From assembly GCA_025084515.1 (NCBI GenBank), contig JAJAGP010000274.1:186001-250000 (forward strand): a stretch of DNA of 64,000 nucleotides, in the 5' to 3' direction. Positions 50,286 to 62,900 of the stretch are shown here, one piece after another (position 1 is the first letter of the stretch; every line of letters begins with the position of its first letter). The notes beneath the pieces were generated by a model. The model saw only the letters and a list, made by a program, of their open reading frames with translations. It did not search any database and was not told the DNA's origin. The stretch is from Ancistrus triradiatus (lineage: Eukaryota > Chordata > Actinopteri > Siluriformes > Loricariidae). Made by a program: the position numbers and the translations under genes.

Positions 50286-50888
50286 TGATACTATAACCCC
50301 ACATTAGAAAAAGTTGGGAGGTATGGAAAATGCAAATAAAAAAAAGAGATCTCACTGTTGCTTACATTTACGTTTATTTCATTGCACATAATATGAATTC
50401 AAAATATTTTTTTCTGGTCAATTTAATTTAATTTGTTATTAAACATCCATTCCTGCATTTCAGCCTGCAACATTTTCCCCCCAAAAAAGTTGGGACGGAG
50501 GGAATTTATGGCTAGTAATGAGATAAAAAAAAATGAAGCAGTGATGTGATTTCAAATACGTGATGTCAACAGGCGATTGTAATCATAATTTGGTAAATTG
50601 GTAAAAAAAAAAAAATCACGAGAAAATTATTTTTAAACATTACAATAATTTTCTCATGCATTTGTTGACAAACTGAAGATCCTCTTTTTTGGAGTGTGTT
50701 CCAGGCCTGAAATGCATGAATGGATGCATATTAACAATTGAAATGAAGCTGACCAGACAAAACATGAAATATCTTGGGTTCATACTGTCTGAAATTAAAT
50801 AAATATCAAAGTAAATATATGGAATACTGTGGGTTTTTTATTTGCATCTTCCATACTGTCCCAAACTTTTCTGAGTTTGGGTTGTACT
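50286..50888. mobile_element. MITE, about 600 bases
   Basis: Ends TATAACCCCACATTAGAAAA with AAATGCAAATAAAAAAA and TTTTTTATTTGCATCTTCCA with TCTGAGTTTGGGTTGTA pair as inverted repeats of about 50 bases. Interior is non-coding and AT-rich. Confidence 0.75.
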
Positions 50889-51767
50889 AGAGCACTGGAT
50901 TAAAGGATGTAGCTACAGAACAGGCAATGGAGGCAATGCCCTGGCTCTGAACAAAATGTAATATGACATATTAAAATGCAGAGTTTCTAAGGACTCTTTT
51001 AGACAGTACAGTAACTAATACATAGTCTCTCTTGGCTCATCGATAGTACATACGGTTTACTAAAATATACTGGGTTGCTAATATGAGTAATATACATTCA
51101 TTGACAAAAAAGGCTTTCAGAGGCTACTTTTGGGAAGTGTACCTCTTGGTGAGAGATCGTTGGCTGCTAGACATGCCTCTATGACGCACTCAAAGACTGC
51201 CTGTGATGTAACTGCATGACAAGTTTTGCAGCAATCCGACATTTCTGTTTGGGTGCTTTATTTTATTTTGTTTCCGTAAGTGTATATTGTGGTTTCAAAA
51301 GGTCCTCTATATGGACAACTTATTAGGATACTCATGTTTTGTGAGATTATGGATTGCATGCAGATGGTACTAATATAAAGAGGACATACCTGTAAGTAAA
51401 TAAGCTTAATACATACCACAGTCTATAGTAGTTTCCTAAATAGCAGTAATACTACTACTAATAAAAATGTGTCTTGTAGAGAAGTCTTACACGGTCTGTG
51501 ATAACGGTACTGTTGTTACTACTGTTAAATAACACAAGGCGGCGACAACACGCTATGTATTTTATTTCATTGTTTCTTGACATCAACATGGGGTAGGCGA
51601 AATACCTGAAGGCAATGGGAACAAGTGGTCACTAATAAAAGTTCACTAATAAGTGATATAGATTTCATAGGATTGTTGCTAAATGCCTTTTAGGTCTACA
51701 GTCACAAATATATGGGCAGATTGAACGTGCGCCTGTATGACCCAGTTTTTCATAAATTCATGAAAAG
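50889..51767. other. Intergenic, nothing recognised
   Basis: AT-rich spacer between myct1 and gskip without recognisable features. Confidence 0.5.
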
Positions 51768-51858
51768 GTTGCCATTCAGAAACGGTTTGTATCAAAGGCC
51801 AAAAGCAGCACTACACCTCCATCTAAGCCTAACATCAGTAACCTGAAATATTGTGTGT
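51768..51858. repeat. Local direct repeat, unit 1
   Basis: TTGCCATTCAGAAACGGTTT through ACATCAGTAACCTGAAATAT; a second, similar copy is at 52218-52305, about 450 bases away in the same orientation. Confidence 0.8.
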
Positions 51859-51934
51859 ATTTTGTTGCACGTCTAGAACGTTGCATATTTTGACAAGCAA
51901 ATATCCCCACAACGTTAGTACCCTTAGAAAATTC

Positions 51935-52131
51935 ATTTACATTTACAGCATTTAGCAGACGCCCTTATCCAGAGCGACTTACAATTGATACAATTTTACA
52001 ATCCAAGCAGGTATGGGTTAAGGACCTTGCTCAAGGACCCAACAGTGGCAGCTTGGCAGATGTGGGATTTGAACCCGGGACCTTCTGGTCCAGAGTCCAG
52101 TACCTTAACCGCTAGGCTACCACAGTCCCCT
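51935..52131 (-). repeat. tRNA-derived SINE, family 1
   Basis: Near-complete minus-strand copy: ACATTTACAGCATTTAGCAG at left and CTAGGCTACCACAGTCCC at right, high similarity to the 46541 copy. It lies between the two units of the local direct repeat. Confidence 0.88.
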
Positions 52132-52217
52132 ACCATCTCGTAGTGATTTTTTTTAGCTTGCTAACAATAGCAGTGCTACCTGTATCTAAATTAGCATCGG
52201 CTAATGCAAGGGCAGGG

Positions 52218-52305
52218 TTGCCATTCAGAGATGTTTTGTAACAAAGGCCAAAAGTAACACCTACACCTCCATTTAACCCTAACATCAGTAACCTGAAATA
52301 TATTG
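52218..52305. repeat. Local direct repeat, unit 2
   Basis: TTGCCATTCAGAGATGTTTT through ACATCAGTAACCTGAAATAT, matching unit 1 at 51768-51858. Confidence 0.8.
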
Positions 52306-52740
52306 TCTCTTTTGTTTTTTCCAAAGAACACTGCAGCGTTTGTAAAATAAAAGCAGTCTTCCTTTTGGGGTGTGTTTGACTTACCAGTTTGGGCTCATTG
52401 CTCCTGGCATCTGCTGCCTTCAGCCGTGACATACTAGTCTATTTATTCAAATCATTAATTTTTAACTCCTGTTTCTGACAAATGCAAAAGACTTACTGAT
52501 AATGCATTTTATTAAAACAAAATTATGAATAGTCTGAAACATAGGTAACTTATTAATGGAAATTTTAGATTTTTAATAATTAAACAATTCCTTAATTTGT
52601 TCATAATTACCAAGTCCATTTTCCAAGGTCATCTGGCCTACCACCTTGTGCTCCTTCATGTACCACCAGTGATACCACAGCTTGAGAATCACTGCTGTAG
52701 GATATTGTCAACAAAATTTACTTTTTCAATATTGTAAACC

Positions 52741-54294
52741 TACAGTGGGGCAAAGAAGTATTTAGTCAGCCACTGATTGTGCAAGTTCTCCTACTTAGAA
52801 AGATGAGAGAGGTCTGTAATTTTCATCATAGGTACACTTCAACTATGAGAGACAAAATGAGGAAATAAAATCCAGGAAATCACATTGTAGGATTTTTAAA
52901 GAATTTAATTGTAAATTATGGTGGAAAATAAGTATTTGGTCACCCACAAACAAGCAAGATTTCTGGCTCTCGCAGACCTTCTTTAACTTCTTCTTTAAAA
53001 AGCTCTTCTTACCTCCACTCGTTACCTGAATTAATGGCACCTGTTTGACCTCGTTATCTGTATAAAAGCCTCAAACAGTCAGACTCCAAACTCAACCATG
53101 GCCAAGACCAAAGAGCTGTCAAAAGCTGTGGAAGGACACCAGGAAGAAAATTGTAGACCTGCACCAGGCTGGGAAGAGTGAATCTACAATAGGCAAGCAG
53201 GATGGTGTGAATTAATCAACTGTGGGAGCAATTGTAAGAAAATGGAAGCCATACAAGACCATTGTTAATCTCCCTCGATCTGGGGCTCCACGCAAGCTCT
53301 CATCCCATGGGGTCAAAATGATCATGAGAACGGTGAGCAAAAATCCCAGAACTACACGGAGGGACCTGATGAATGACCTGCAGAGAGCTGGGACCAAAGA
53401 AACAAAGGTTACCATCTGTTACACACTACGCCGAGAGAGACTCAGACTGCTTAAGCCAGTACATGTCCAGGCCCGTCTGAGGTTTGCCAGAGAGCATATG
53501 GATGATTCAGAAGAGAATTGAAAGAATATCATGTGGTCAGATGAAACCAAAATAGAACTTTTTGGTAAAAACTCAACTGGAGGAAAAAAGATGCACCTAC
53601 TGTGAAGCAAGGGGGTGGAAACATCATGCTTTGGGGCTGTTTTTCTGCAAAGGGGACAGGACGACTGATCTGTGTTAAGGGAAGAATGAACGGGGCCATG
53701 TATCGTGAGATTTTAAGCCAAAACCTCCTTCCATCAGTGAGAGTATTGAAGACAGAATGTGGCTCGGTCTTCCAGCATGACAATGATCCCAAACACACCG
53801 CTTGGGCAACAAAGGAGTGGCTCCATAAAAAGCATTTCAAGGTCCTGGAGTGGCCTAGCCAGTTCACCAGACCTCAAACCCATAGAAAATTTGTGGAGTT
53901 GAAAGTCCGTGTTGCCCAGTGACAGCCCCAAAACATCACTGCTCTAGAGGAGATCTGCATGGAGGAATGGGCCAAAATACCAGCTACAGTGTGTGCAAAC
54001 CTGGTGAAGACTTCCAGGAAAACGTTTGGACCTCTGTCATTGCCAACAAAGGTTATGTTACAAAGTATTGAGTTCAACTTTTGTTATTGACCAAATACTT
54101 ATTTTCCACCATAATTTACAATTAAAATCCTTTAAAAAGTCCTTACAATGTGTTTCCTGGATTTTTTTTTCTCATTTTGTCTCTCATAGTTGAAGTGTAC
54201 CTATGATGAAAATTACAGACCTCTCTCATCATTCTAAGTAGGAGAACTTGCACAATCAGTGGCTGACTAAATACTTTTTTGCCCCACTGTATGT
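52741..54294 (+). mobile_element. Tc1-like transposon with long terminal repeats, coding region broken
   Basis: About 120-base inverted repeats at 52741-52860 (ACAGTGGGGCAAAGAAGTAT...) and 54178-54292 (...ATACTTTTTTGCCCCACTGT), flanked by TA; inner GTGGAAAATAAGTATTTGGT (52921) is mirrored near 54094. Length 1.55 kb, as for full Tc1 elements. The plus-strand transposase is readable across frames: GAIVRKWKPYKTIVNLPRSG near 53222 (helix-turn-helix region and linker), IMWSDETKIELFG near 53528 (first Asp), GGGNIMLWGCFSAKGTGRL near 53608, VFQHDNDPKHTAWATKEWL near 53770 (second Asp). A stop after EEN at 53519, frameshifts and loss of the SPDLNPIE reading leave it inactive. Confidence 0.92.
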
Positions 54295-54411
54295 TTACAA
54301 TATTGAAAAAGAAGTGGAGGAAAGTTTAAAATCTCGTAAATAAATAGTAAATAGTGTTCACTTAAATTTCCGAGCAACATTAAATGAGCCATGTCCTGCT
54401 CTTTTTGTGCA

Positions 54412-54640
54412 GCTCGGTGGTGCAGTGGTTAGTGTTGTTGCCCGTTTCCAAAGACATGCATTACGTTGACTGACATCTTTAAACCCTCCCAATCCCAGGG
54501 TGGAGTGGCCTGGGTCCTTTCTGTGTGGGGTTTGCATGTCCTCCCCGTGTCCGCATGGGTTTACTCCAGGTATTCCGGTTTCCTCCCAGAATCCAAAGAC
54601 GTGCATCTTAGGTTAAATGATTACACTAATTTGGCATTGA
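54412..54640 (+). repeat. tRNA-derived SINE, family 2, rearranged
   Basis: GCAGCTCGGTGGTGCAGTGG at the head, then CCTGGGTCCTTTCTGTGTGG and CGGTTTCCTCCCAGAATCCA in the body. The segment after the head is scrambled: CAAAGACATGCATTACGTTG from the body appears early, near 54447. Confidence 0.7.
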
Positions 54641-54735
54641 CTTGAGTGTGTATATATACGACTATACTAATGTACTGATTCTGATAGTACGTTAAATAAA
54701 CCAAATAAACAAACAAACAATTTAACTAAACTCTC

Positions 54736-54738
<3 letters not shown>

Positions 54739-54797
<59 letters not shown>

Positions 54798-54809
54798 TGT
54801 GTGTGTGTG
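54739..54809. repeat. (TG)n microsatellite
   Basis: About 70 bases of TG with one TA interruption at 54790, just after the SINE. Confidence 0.97.
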
Positions 54810-55119
54810 AGTCCTGCGATGGAGTAGTGCCCTGCAAATGTTTTTTTAAGGAAGACTTTCTTTTGGTCTTTGTAGTTTTTTAGATATCTATCGTTGTACA
54901 ATTACATTTTTTAACTTATTTAGTAAGCAAATGTAATGTTGATATGTTTTGTTCATTAACAATATTGACATAAAACAAAACTTAAAGGAACTTTCTTATT
55001 CTTATGTAATATAATGTATTTTATAAACCCGGGCAAGAATTTCTGATGAGAACGATGTTGCTACCCCAACAGTTGTCGCATATACGAAATTGTGCACAAT
55101 TGTGTGCAGCAATGATGTT

Positions 55120-55183
55120 CCTGAACACGCCCATATTTGCCGGCATGAGCCGGAAGTCGACTGTTGAACTCTCCTTGGATGAG
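55120..55183 (+). promoter_or_regulatory. gskip: Possible gskip promoter and non-coding first exon
   Basis: A donor (GATGAG followed by GTTTGTATCC) lies at 55184, and an ETS-type site CCGGAAGT at 55150-55157 sits just upstream in a CpG-containing island within AT-rich DNA. This suits a TATA-less housekeeping promoter with a short untranslated exon, spliced 1.4 kb to the coding exon. Inference only; the true start site is not visible. Confidence 0.4.
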
Positions 55184-56568
55184 GTTTGTATCCAATAAAA
55201 TAGTATAAATAAATGATAATATTCTGCCTTAGAGTCACATTAAGCTGTACTAACATTAACATGTTTTCTGATCTCGCAGTTTTGCTCTCGGTGGACGATG
55301 TTATGGTTAGCTTACTGGACATCTAGCACGAGTTCGCTGTCGTTTAATGTTGATTGCGTCTCAAATCGCACGTTACGTACTTACAAGTTGAAGGGAAGAG
55401 TGATGACATCGTTTGTGTTTTTATTTTCTGTACCGTTTGGTGCCGACCAACAAGGTTTGGAACACAGCCTTTGTTTTGCATATGGTAGCGATTACTTTAT
55501 ATTAGAAATATAGTGTCACAGTACACGTGTTAACTTTAATTTGCTGTAAAACTGCGTCCGTGTTTCAAATTATTAAGCTTCAGATACAAAATTGGTTTGG
55601 TTTGTGAAGTAAATAAGCCATTCTCTATTTAATTTTTTTGTAAATGCGTCATTTGAATTCTGCTTGCTACGTAGCTTGACTACGGGTCCATCCCAAACCA
55701 CAGTACACATGTGCTAGCTAATGAAAGGAGCTTTTGTTGATATACACTTGTGTGTAAAATCCGTTTGGAAACACAGTGTCTGTGTATTGATTATAGTAAA
55801 TATAATGCTGGATTGCTAAAGGGCTGTTGTGTGCTTAGTAGTGTGACATTTGTTTTACTTGTTTGTTAATATACAAGTATTCGGTTAACGTCTACGGTAC
55901 GTTCTGTGAAACTGAACGTAATGCAGTTTGGATGTTCATCATGTTGGTATACATTATACTTAGCAGTGCTGTATGGGATACTGTATTGTACCAGTACATT
56001 TCCTATAGAGTGATTTATTTAATAGCAACACTGACCACCACATATTGAATGTCTCTTTGTTTGCTATTTAAAATCCCCCCTCCCTCTTACCCCAGCGTAT
56101 GCTTTCTCTCTGGTGTGCTGCACTGCAAAAATGCAGTTCTTGTGACTTGTTTCTCGCCATCTTTTTATTGGTTTTCTGCAATGAGGAGAAACGGGAAGAC
56201 CATTAACATTGTTCAAGCACGAAAAGATCAGGGCTAACTTTGATGCCTGTAATCCTGTCTTGATATTTAGTAGTCTGCTGCCTTGTTTACTGTTATTCCA
56301 TTTGTTTTGAACTTAGGTTCCTGTTTTTGCAGGTGCATAATTTGAAATCTACTTTCATGTGATCTAGTTCTGGCTGCATCCCCAATATGACTGAACTAAC
56401 TACTTTTTAAAAATTCTGAACATAGAGCCATGTACTGCTTTGGCATACTGCTAGTTAATGTGGTTTTTGGTTTGGGACACAGCAGGGTTATTTTTCTATA
56501 TGATCTTTTCTGGTCTCATAAATAAAGCTTGCAAACATGATATGAACAGCTCTGTATTATTGTTTGTA
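55184..56568. other. Presumed gskip 5' intron
   Basis: No repeat or gene recognised; small open frames on the plus strand (55298-55513, 55863-56237) lack any family signature. Confidence 0.45.
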
Positions 56569-56572
56569 GGGG

Positions 56573-57572
56573 ATGGAAGTGGACTGTCAACCAGAGGAAG
56601 GATCCAGATCCTCTTATGAAGAGTGCAGTGCCGATCATGGAGGTGTTAAAGACATGAGGCTGGAGGCTGAGGCGATTGTTAGTGATGTGCTTTTTGCTGT
56701 GAGAGACATGTTTGTGTCTAAAACTCTCACTAACAGACTGGATGTGGCTTATATCAACGTGAAGACGCGAGAAGGGAACTGCTACTGTTTAGAGCTTACT
56801 GAAGCTGGGCTTAGGGTGAGTGTGCATTCATCCAGTTATTACTTGTTGCCTTCTTTAGATGAATCTGTGGCTGGATTCTAAATGGAATAGTTGTTAACTG
56901 CGTACTTTAAAAAAAAAAAATGTTTTAACCCAACCATTCCTGGCCAAAGTTGTAGGGCTTGGTGCCTATGTGTGGAAGAGCACAGGCATGAGCAGTTGGA
57001 GACAGGGTTGGGTAGGGGTTGCTGTTATAGTGCTGAGGGATGGTCCACTGTCTGAATGTGATGCTTGAAGTGGCTGGAAAGCACTGCCCAGACTCGATGT
57101 CCAACACTTGTAAAGGCATAATGCACTTACTGTCTACACTAGTTGAAACATTGACATCTAGTCATTTAGCAGACACCCTTATCCAGAGTGACTTGAAACT
57201 GATTCAGCCTTACAGTCCAACCAATAGTGGGTTAAGGGCCTTGCTTGAGGACTCACCAGTGGAAACTTGGCAGAGGTGGGTTTAGAACCCTGAACGTTCT
57301 GTCCAGTACTTTAACTTCTAGACTTAAAATAAGATGGAATTGCACTTTATGCATTATGTCCAATTGTGAATACACTAATGTGACTTGATGCCGTATTCCG
57401 TCTCTCGTTGCAGGTGGTGGGTTACGCCTTTGATCAGGTTGATGATGGCTTAAGCACTCAGTATCATGAGACTGTGTACTCGCTTCTGGATTCCCTGAGC
57501 CCCGGTTATAGAGAAGCATTTGGAAATGCTTTGCTCCAGCGACTTGAGATGCTCAAACATAACGTACAGTGA
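56573..57572 (+). CDS. gskip: gskip, GSK3B-interacting A-kinase anchoring protein
   Basis: Two coding exons: 56573-56815 and 57414-57572 (402 nt, 133 aa, stop TGA at 57570-57572). The acceptor before the first lies at 56567-56568, so the 5' UTR is spliced. The intron (56816-57413) contains one SINE. The protein is a compact GSKIP-domain protein: residues 27-51 (DMRLEAEAIVSDVLFAVRDM and on) are the amphipathic helix that in human GSKIP binds the PKA RII subunit; VVGYAFDQVDD and YHETVYSLLDSLSPGYREAF form the core; the C-terminal helix NALLQRLEMLK is the GSK3-beta binding segment. It acts in the cytosol as a scaffold that brings PKA to GSK3-beta and restrains its activity (family knowledge). The acidic N-terminus is variable, as in other vertebrates. 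Confidence 0.95.
57150..57325 (-). repeat. tRNA-derived SINE, family 1, in the gskip intron
   Basis: GTCATTTAGCAGACACCCTT at left, AACTTGGCAGAGGTGGGTTT and GAACCCTGAACGTTCTGTCC at right; a decayed minus-strand copy inside the single coding-region intron of gskip. Confidence 0.8.
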
Positions 57573-58828
57573 AGAAATAAGCCCTAAACCATTGTTCATT
57601 TATGTACAAGTTGCTCTCTAATTGTTATGCTGCAGTCCCTGTAAGACCTATGTGCTGATTTTATTTGGATCAGTTTAGTTGCTCCTTGTTTTATAGATCA
57701 TGTTCATAAGATCTTAAGATCATATTCTGGTCACCTTAACAGGTAATGGAATTTGTTATTGTGTGTTAGATTGATGGGAAAGGAAGGGAGCTGTAATTCA
57801 GATTAAAACCCAACTAAAAACCTGTGGTTGTATTTAAATACTGAAAAGTAACAGCACTAAAAGATATAATTTCATATTTAAATGATGACCTAAAGGACAG
57901 TAGAAACAATAACTGTGCTGTTCTAGCATTTGACATGTTTGACCAAAAGTTGGACTGAAAAAGCTGTTTTGTATTTGTTTCTTTGTGTCAACAGACTGGT
58001 TCCTTAATATTGAATGTGGTTACGTAGAATGTTCTGTTTAACCTGAGCTTATCTTGTAGTTGCTTCATTCATTTAGTTTTTCAACTGCTCCAACACCAAA
58101 ATAAATGGTAGCTTTACTTCTGTTGTAATAGGGTTTTAGAAACTTTATAATAATAATAGACAGTGTGCATAGTGTCTTACAAAGGTACTTACAGTAGAGC
58201 TGATAAAATAATACATCTATGGATCAGACAGTTCTATGTACCTAATGTCGGCAAGACTCCAGCATAATGTTGAGATGAAATCACAGCTGTATGACGAAAT
58301 GACATCCTGTCCAGTGCACGTTTATACCTCCACCCTGTCTTCTCTGGGGTTAGGCATCAGAGCCCTGAAACCCAGATGAGGAACTGCAGTATAAAAAAAA
58401 GTAAACAGTAATGTTAATGGCGTTCCACCATTCTTAATTTGCTATTTGTTTTGTTCCACCATTTCCTTGTGTGTCTGTGTTTCCTTTGTCAAAGATGCTC
58501 AAGGTGTTCATTGTACAAGCATGTGGTTTTAAACTGCACAGTGACCTTTGTGTTTGGCTTTTAGAAGGGCTGCTAACTTGTGGAATTTTACATTCCATCA
58601 ACTGATGTTGAGTGTTAAAAGGCTTTCCTTCATGGTTTTATGAGCCTGTTGACATTCATCTTGTCTTTATAAGACTTTTATATTGTATATGAAATGATTT
58701 CTGCATCTTTGGTCACATTTCTGTGTAACCATGAAATACCAACTAAAAATTCAAATGAGAGAATGTGTGAATGAGATGGATGGACTGAAGCCGTGATGTT
58801 GGTTGGAATGTTTGCTTAGATCTAATTG

Positions 58829-58834
58829 AATAAA
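58829..58834 (+). terminator. gskip: Candidate gskip poly(A) signal
   Basis: AATAAA followed within 25 bases by a T/G-rich stretch, 1.26 kb after the gskip stop. An earlier AATAAA lies at 58100-58105, so two alternative 3' ends are possible. The 57573-58860 stretch shows no transposon and is probably 3' UTR. Confidence 0.5.
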
Positions 58835-59239
58835 AGCACAGTTGTTACTTGTGTAAATCTATTACTGTTGAAATCTTATCTGAAGTTTGATAGATATCAA
58901 ATTGTTTGCACGGATCAGCAGCCCCAAAGGTGACCATGCACCTGTCACATAGCAAGAAATAAGGTCCTGAAGATCATACTTTTATTTCAGTATCTTCAGT
59001 TGATGTAGCTTTCAGAAGATCCAATTCACAATGCAATTATGAAAATATAAAGCTTTTAATGGCCCCAACAACAAATTATTGGTCAGAAAGTAAGCAAGAA
59101 CAGTCACTATTAATTTGTGAGAACTCTTTGCTGGAGTGAAAAGTTGGGGGTGGGTTCACTGCTGTAGTCTTCTCAAAGATTTAAATGATATACAATATAA
59201 ACAAACAAGCATACATGTTCAAAATATATTTTGCTTTGT

Positions 59240-59400
59240 TCTTAAATTAGTTGGCTCATGTTTTGGTTTAGTCCAAATTTGAACTCTACAGAGAATATTT
59301 GGTCTCACATAAAAATACTAACTGGGAAAATTTTAACTTCTCACCACTTGAAGCCATATCACAGAAGTGATTTAGCAATTTTGTGTCTGACCCACTTCTC
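59240..59400 (+). mobile_element. Small Tc1 transposase C-terminal remnant
   Basis: Codons for FSPNLNSTENIWSHIK at about 59267-59314 match the SPDLNPIENLW motif that carries the third catalytic acidic region of Tc1 transposases. Only about 50 codons remain, between the gskip and npc2 3' ends. Confidence 0.6.
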
Positions 59401-59979
59401 CCACAGGATTACACATGCATGTAGAGTGTGTGCACCTTTTACATAGATCGTGTCAGCACAATTTTAATCCAGAAATATCCTTTATCCAGCTGACCAAGTT
59501 ACCTACAGCGTTTAACAACTTGGACTTTACCCTTTCCTGCATGACAACAAACACCGAGACCAGGGCTTATGTAAAAGTCATTTATTTCAGACAAGTTATT
59601 TCAGTTTAATGCATACGGTTTACACTTAACTTTAATGTCAACATTAAAATTAGACAATTCAGGTTAGAAAAGTTAGCAGTCTAGCCACATAGCAGCCAAG
59701 AAATTGTAAAAATGTAACCGATCATTAACACTGGTCACAACATTAATTCAGCTCAGTCAATCACTCATGACTAATAATTAACTGCGAAATGTAACAGTAA
59801 ATGTGAAGTTACCATTTGTTTAAATACTTAAATTTTAATATTTGTTAAACTCTAAAATGATGTTCCTTCATAATTAGGGAAAAATGTGAATTATAAAATT
59901 TTCTAAAGCAAGTCTAAGAAAGCAATTCAGCAAAGATCAAAGTCCCTGTTGAAGATGTTTTGTTTTCTGGCATAAGATT

Positions 59980-62900
59980 TCAGCCCACAATCTGAACGGG
60001 GAACCTGATGCAGAACAAGTCTTTGGTGGAATCGTCTTTCAGTTCCCACTCCACAACCAGCCTGATCTGAAATGGAAAAAAAAAAAAAAAAACACTGTTC
60101 AAAGAGGAAGTCTGTGCACTGTCACAAGACAGCACATGTGTTCAGAGCTAACGATTACCACTTCAGAGCAAGTCTAATCTTATGCCATTAAAAACAAGTC
60201 ATTTAGAATTGCAAATGGTATGCCAAAAAACAATTTAAAAGGCTTAGGAACACATCTACCCTTATTAAAAGGACCATAAACAAGGACACCACAAGTGTTG
60301 CCTGCCATCCCATAACAGCCAACTGTTTAAATCCAAATTCTCAACTGTACTGAAGTATCCCATTTTCAGCAATATTTTATGTACAGCCTTATACAAGAAA
60401 ACTTGGAATCACCAAGTCAATATATTTTCTTAACTTTCCAAATAAAAAAAATAAAAAAAACCCACAGCCTCTGGAGAGGAAGTCTACATGCTGGAATTAA
60501 ATAGCTGTGTAACGTTTGAACAACTCTTGTAGGTTTGACCTCTGAATGTTTGTGTAAAATCATTTATCATTTTCACTCAGAAAAGCAAAACAAGTTATTT
60601 GCCAGCAGTGCTCAAGTGTTTGCAAAAGACTGTCCGGTTGGGCAACAATGTACAATCGGCATACAAACAGGCCAAATGACTACAAAAACTAGCTGACATT
60701 TGTAGGAGATCATCTCTTCATCCTCTAATCATTTGAGTTTTGGAAGCCACTGGTTTAAATTTGGGGAGTATAAAGGGCAATGTCACATTAAGCTGAAATG
60801 TCAGTCCTCTACTCATTTAGTCTTTGAAAGGAACAATTAGACTCCTGGATTACCATGACTAGTTAGACCCTGAAAGCAACAAAGCAATTTGAACCAGTCA
60901 TGCAAGTGGAGTTAAATTCACAATACATGCCTTTAATCTTCAGATCATACTGACCATGGACGTAAAACCAGAGGTAGCGTTGATACTTACTGAGGGATAC
61001 TCCGCTTTGACAGGAAGGTCCGTGATGTAGCTGTAGTTTTTTTGTTTCTGAATAGGGCACTGAACTCCACACTTGCAGCCATCGTCGATTGGGATTGGGA
61101 AGGGGATAGGGACACCAGCAATCACTCCATGAACCACAGCTTTGCTCGTCTTACTCTCAACCGCTACAATTAAAACGAGAACTTCGTTTATTTCAAGTTT
61201 AGTTTAAATCCACAGATTAAATCCATCAATAATACATTAAGATTTTCTTTGTACCATTTTGAATATAATTTAAAACTTACACCAGTGTGCAAGTAAACAC
61301 ACAAAAGCAAAGACCATTACAATTCCATTTCCTCATTTGGCAGACACTGTCAAAGTGTCAAGTGAGGCAGAAGACGACCAATGTATGGATGAGTGTAGCA
61401 GTTTTAAAAACACTGCTCGAGTTTGGAACAGGTGCTTTTTCCAGTCACATTCACAAAACCAGAGGCACTGCTATGCACATGAAGGGCTGGGAAATTACCA
61501 ACCTACTGTACATTTCTAAATAGCTTTATACAAAGTCTGCATCATTTACACAATCAATTTGTAAAGTTAATATAACAACCGTTTCATTTTGTTTTAAATA
61601 CTCACATCTTTCACAGTACGAGTCTGTTTATTTGTTTTAGATAACACCGAATCAGTATCAATGGCTACTGACGACAGGAACATGTTTACAACAATACTAG
61701 TCAGACACATTCTTCCTGGGCCAATTTAGAGCAACTAATTAACAGAATGCATGTCTGTCTGTGGGAGGAAACCAGAGAACCTGAGGTAAACAAACACCAA
61801 CATGGGGAGAACATGCAGACCAGGGATCTGTGAGGTGACAGCACCAACTGCTTGTGCCACCCATTCAGAACACATGTAAAATTTTAAAAACACAAAATTA
61901 ATTACCACTGGTGAAAGTCACGTTTACAGTATAGGACTGTCCTTTATGAAGTTGGCATGGCTGCGTAGGGCAGGGCAGAATGTTAACCTCAATGACATTT
62001 CCATCAGCCGAGCCTAAAAAAGAAAAACTGAATTAGAAACGCTATGAACTTATACATTAACTCTGACTCAATAGAATTACTTTGAGATCAGTCTGATTGA
62101 AAATAGTGAGCCATAGCTTACAGTTCAACTGCTGTGCCCAACCACACAATCATTTAAAAATAAAGTGTGATAAGATATTATGCATTTGGGTGTCTACAAA
62201 CATTTTCTATATGGAGTAGAATTACCTATAAATGGAAAGTGTCCTAGAACTGTGCGCTTTCAAATCCAGACATATTGCATTTATTTAACCTGTCCCATTC
62301 GTGAGTCTTTGGTCTTCATTTGAATTTACTCTGCTTTTTTGTTTTGCAGCAATTATTCAACTATAATGTTTGAACGATTGAATAAGCAGCATTCACCTCA
62401 AACTCAAAATGGAAAGAGCAAGCCAAAGATAAATAACTTTGCAAGAGTTACAAAAGCATGATGGTTTATCTAATGAAAGATACTTCCTCAAGCCAGAAAT
62501 ACTACGGTTATGCTTACAACACAACTCATCCCTTTGGCACAGCTACAGGATTTGCGGTCATGAATGGCAACTAAGCATTTTAGGCTAACCTGACTCAGTC
62601 ACACAGGCATTTCCCCTACGGCATCAGGAAAATTAGACCACTCCTTACTAAGAGCATGCGATATTGCACAAAAAAAAAAAAACAATCTCTCAATAGTTTC
62701 TTGGATTTTGTCAATAATGCTTCTGGACTCAACAGTTAAAACAATAAGGAGACTGTTAGCAATACTTCTCTTTACAGGCACAATGGTGGTGGTGAACTTC
62801 CCCTATATTCTAATGAGGACAGAAGGATCAAAGATCATTAGTACTTTATCTGATTTTTCTCCTAAGAGGGTTTTCATGGATTGGTGTTCTTGGGTTGAAG

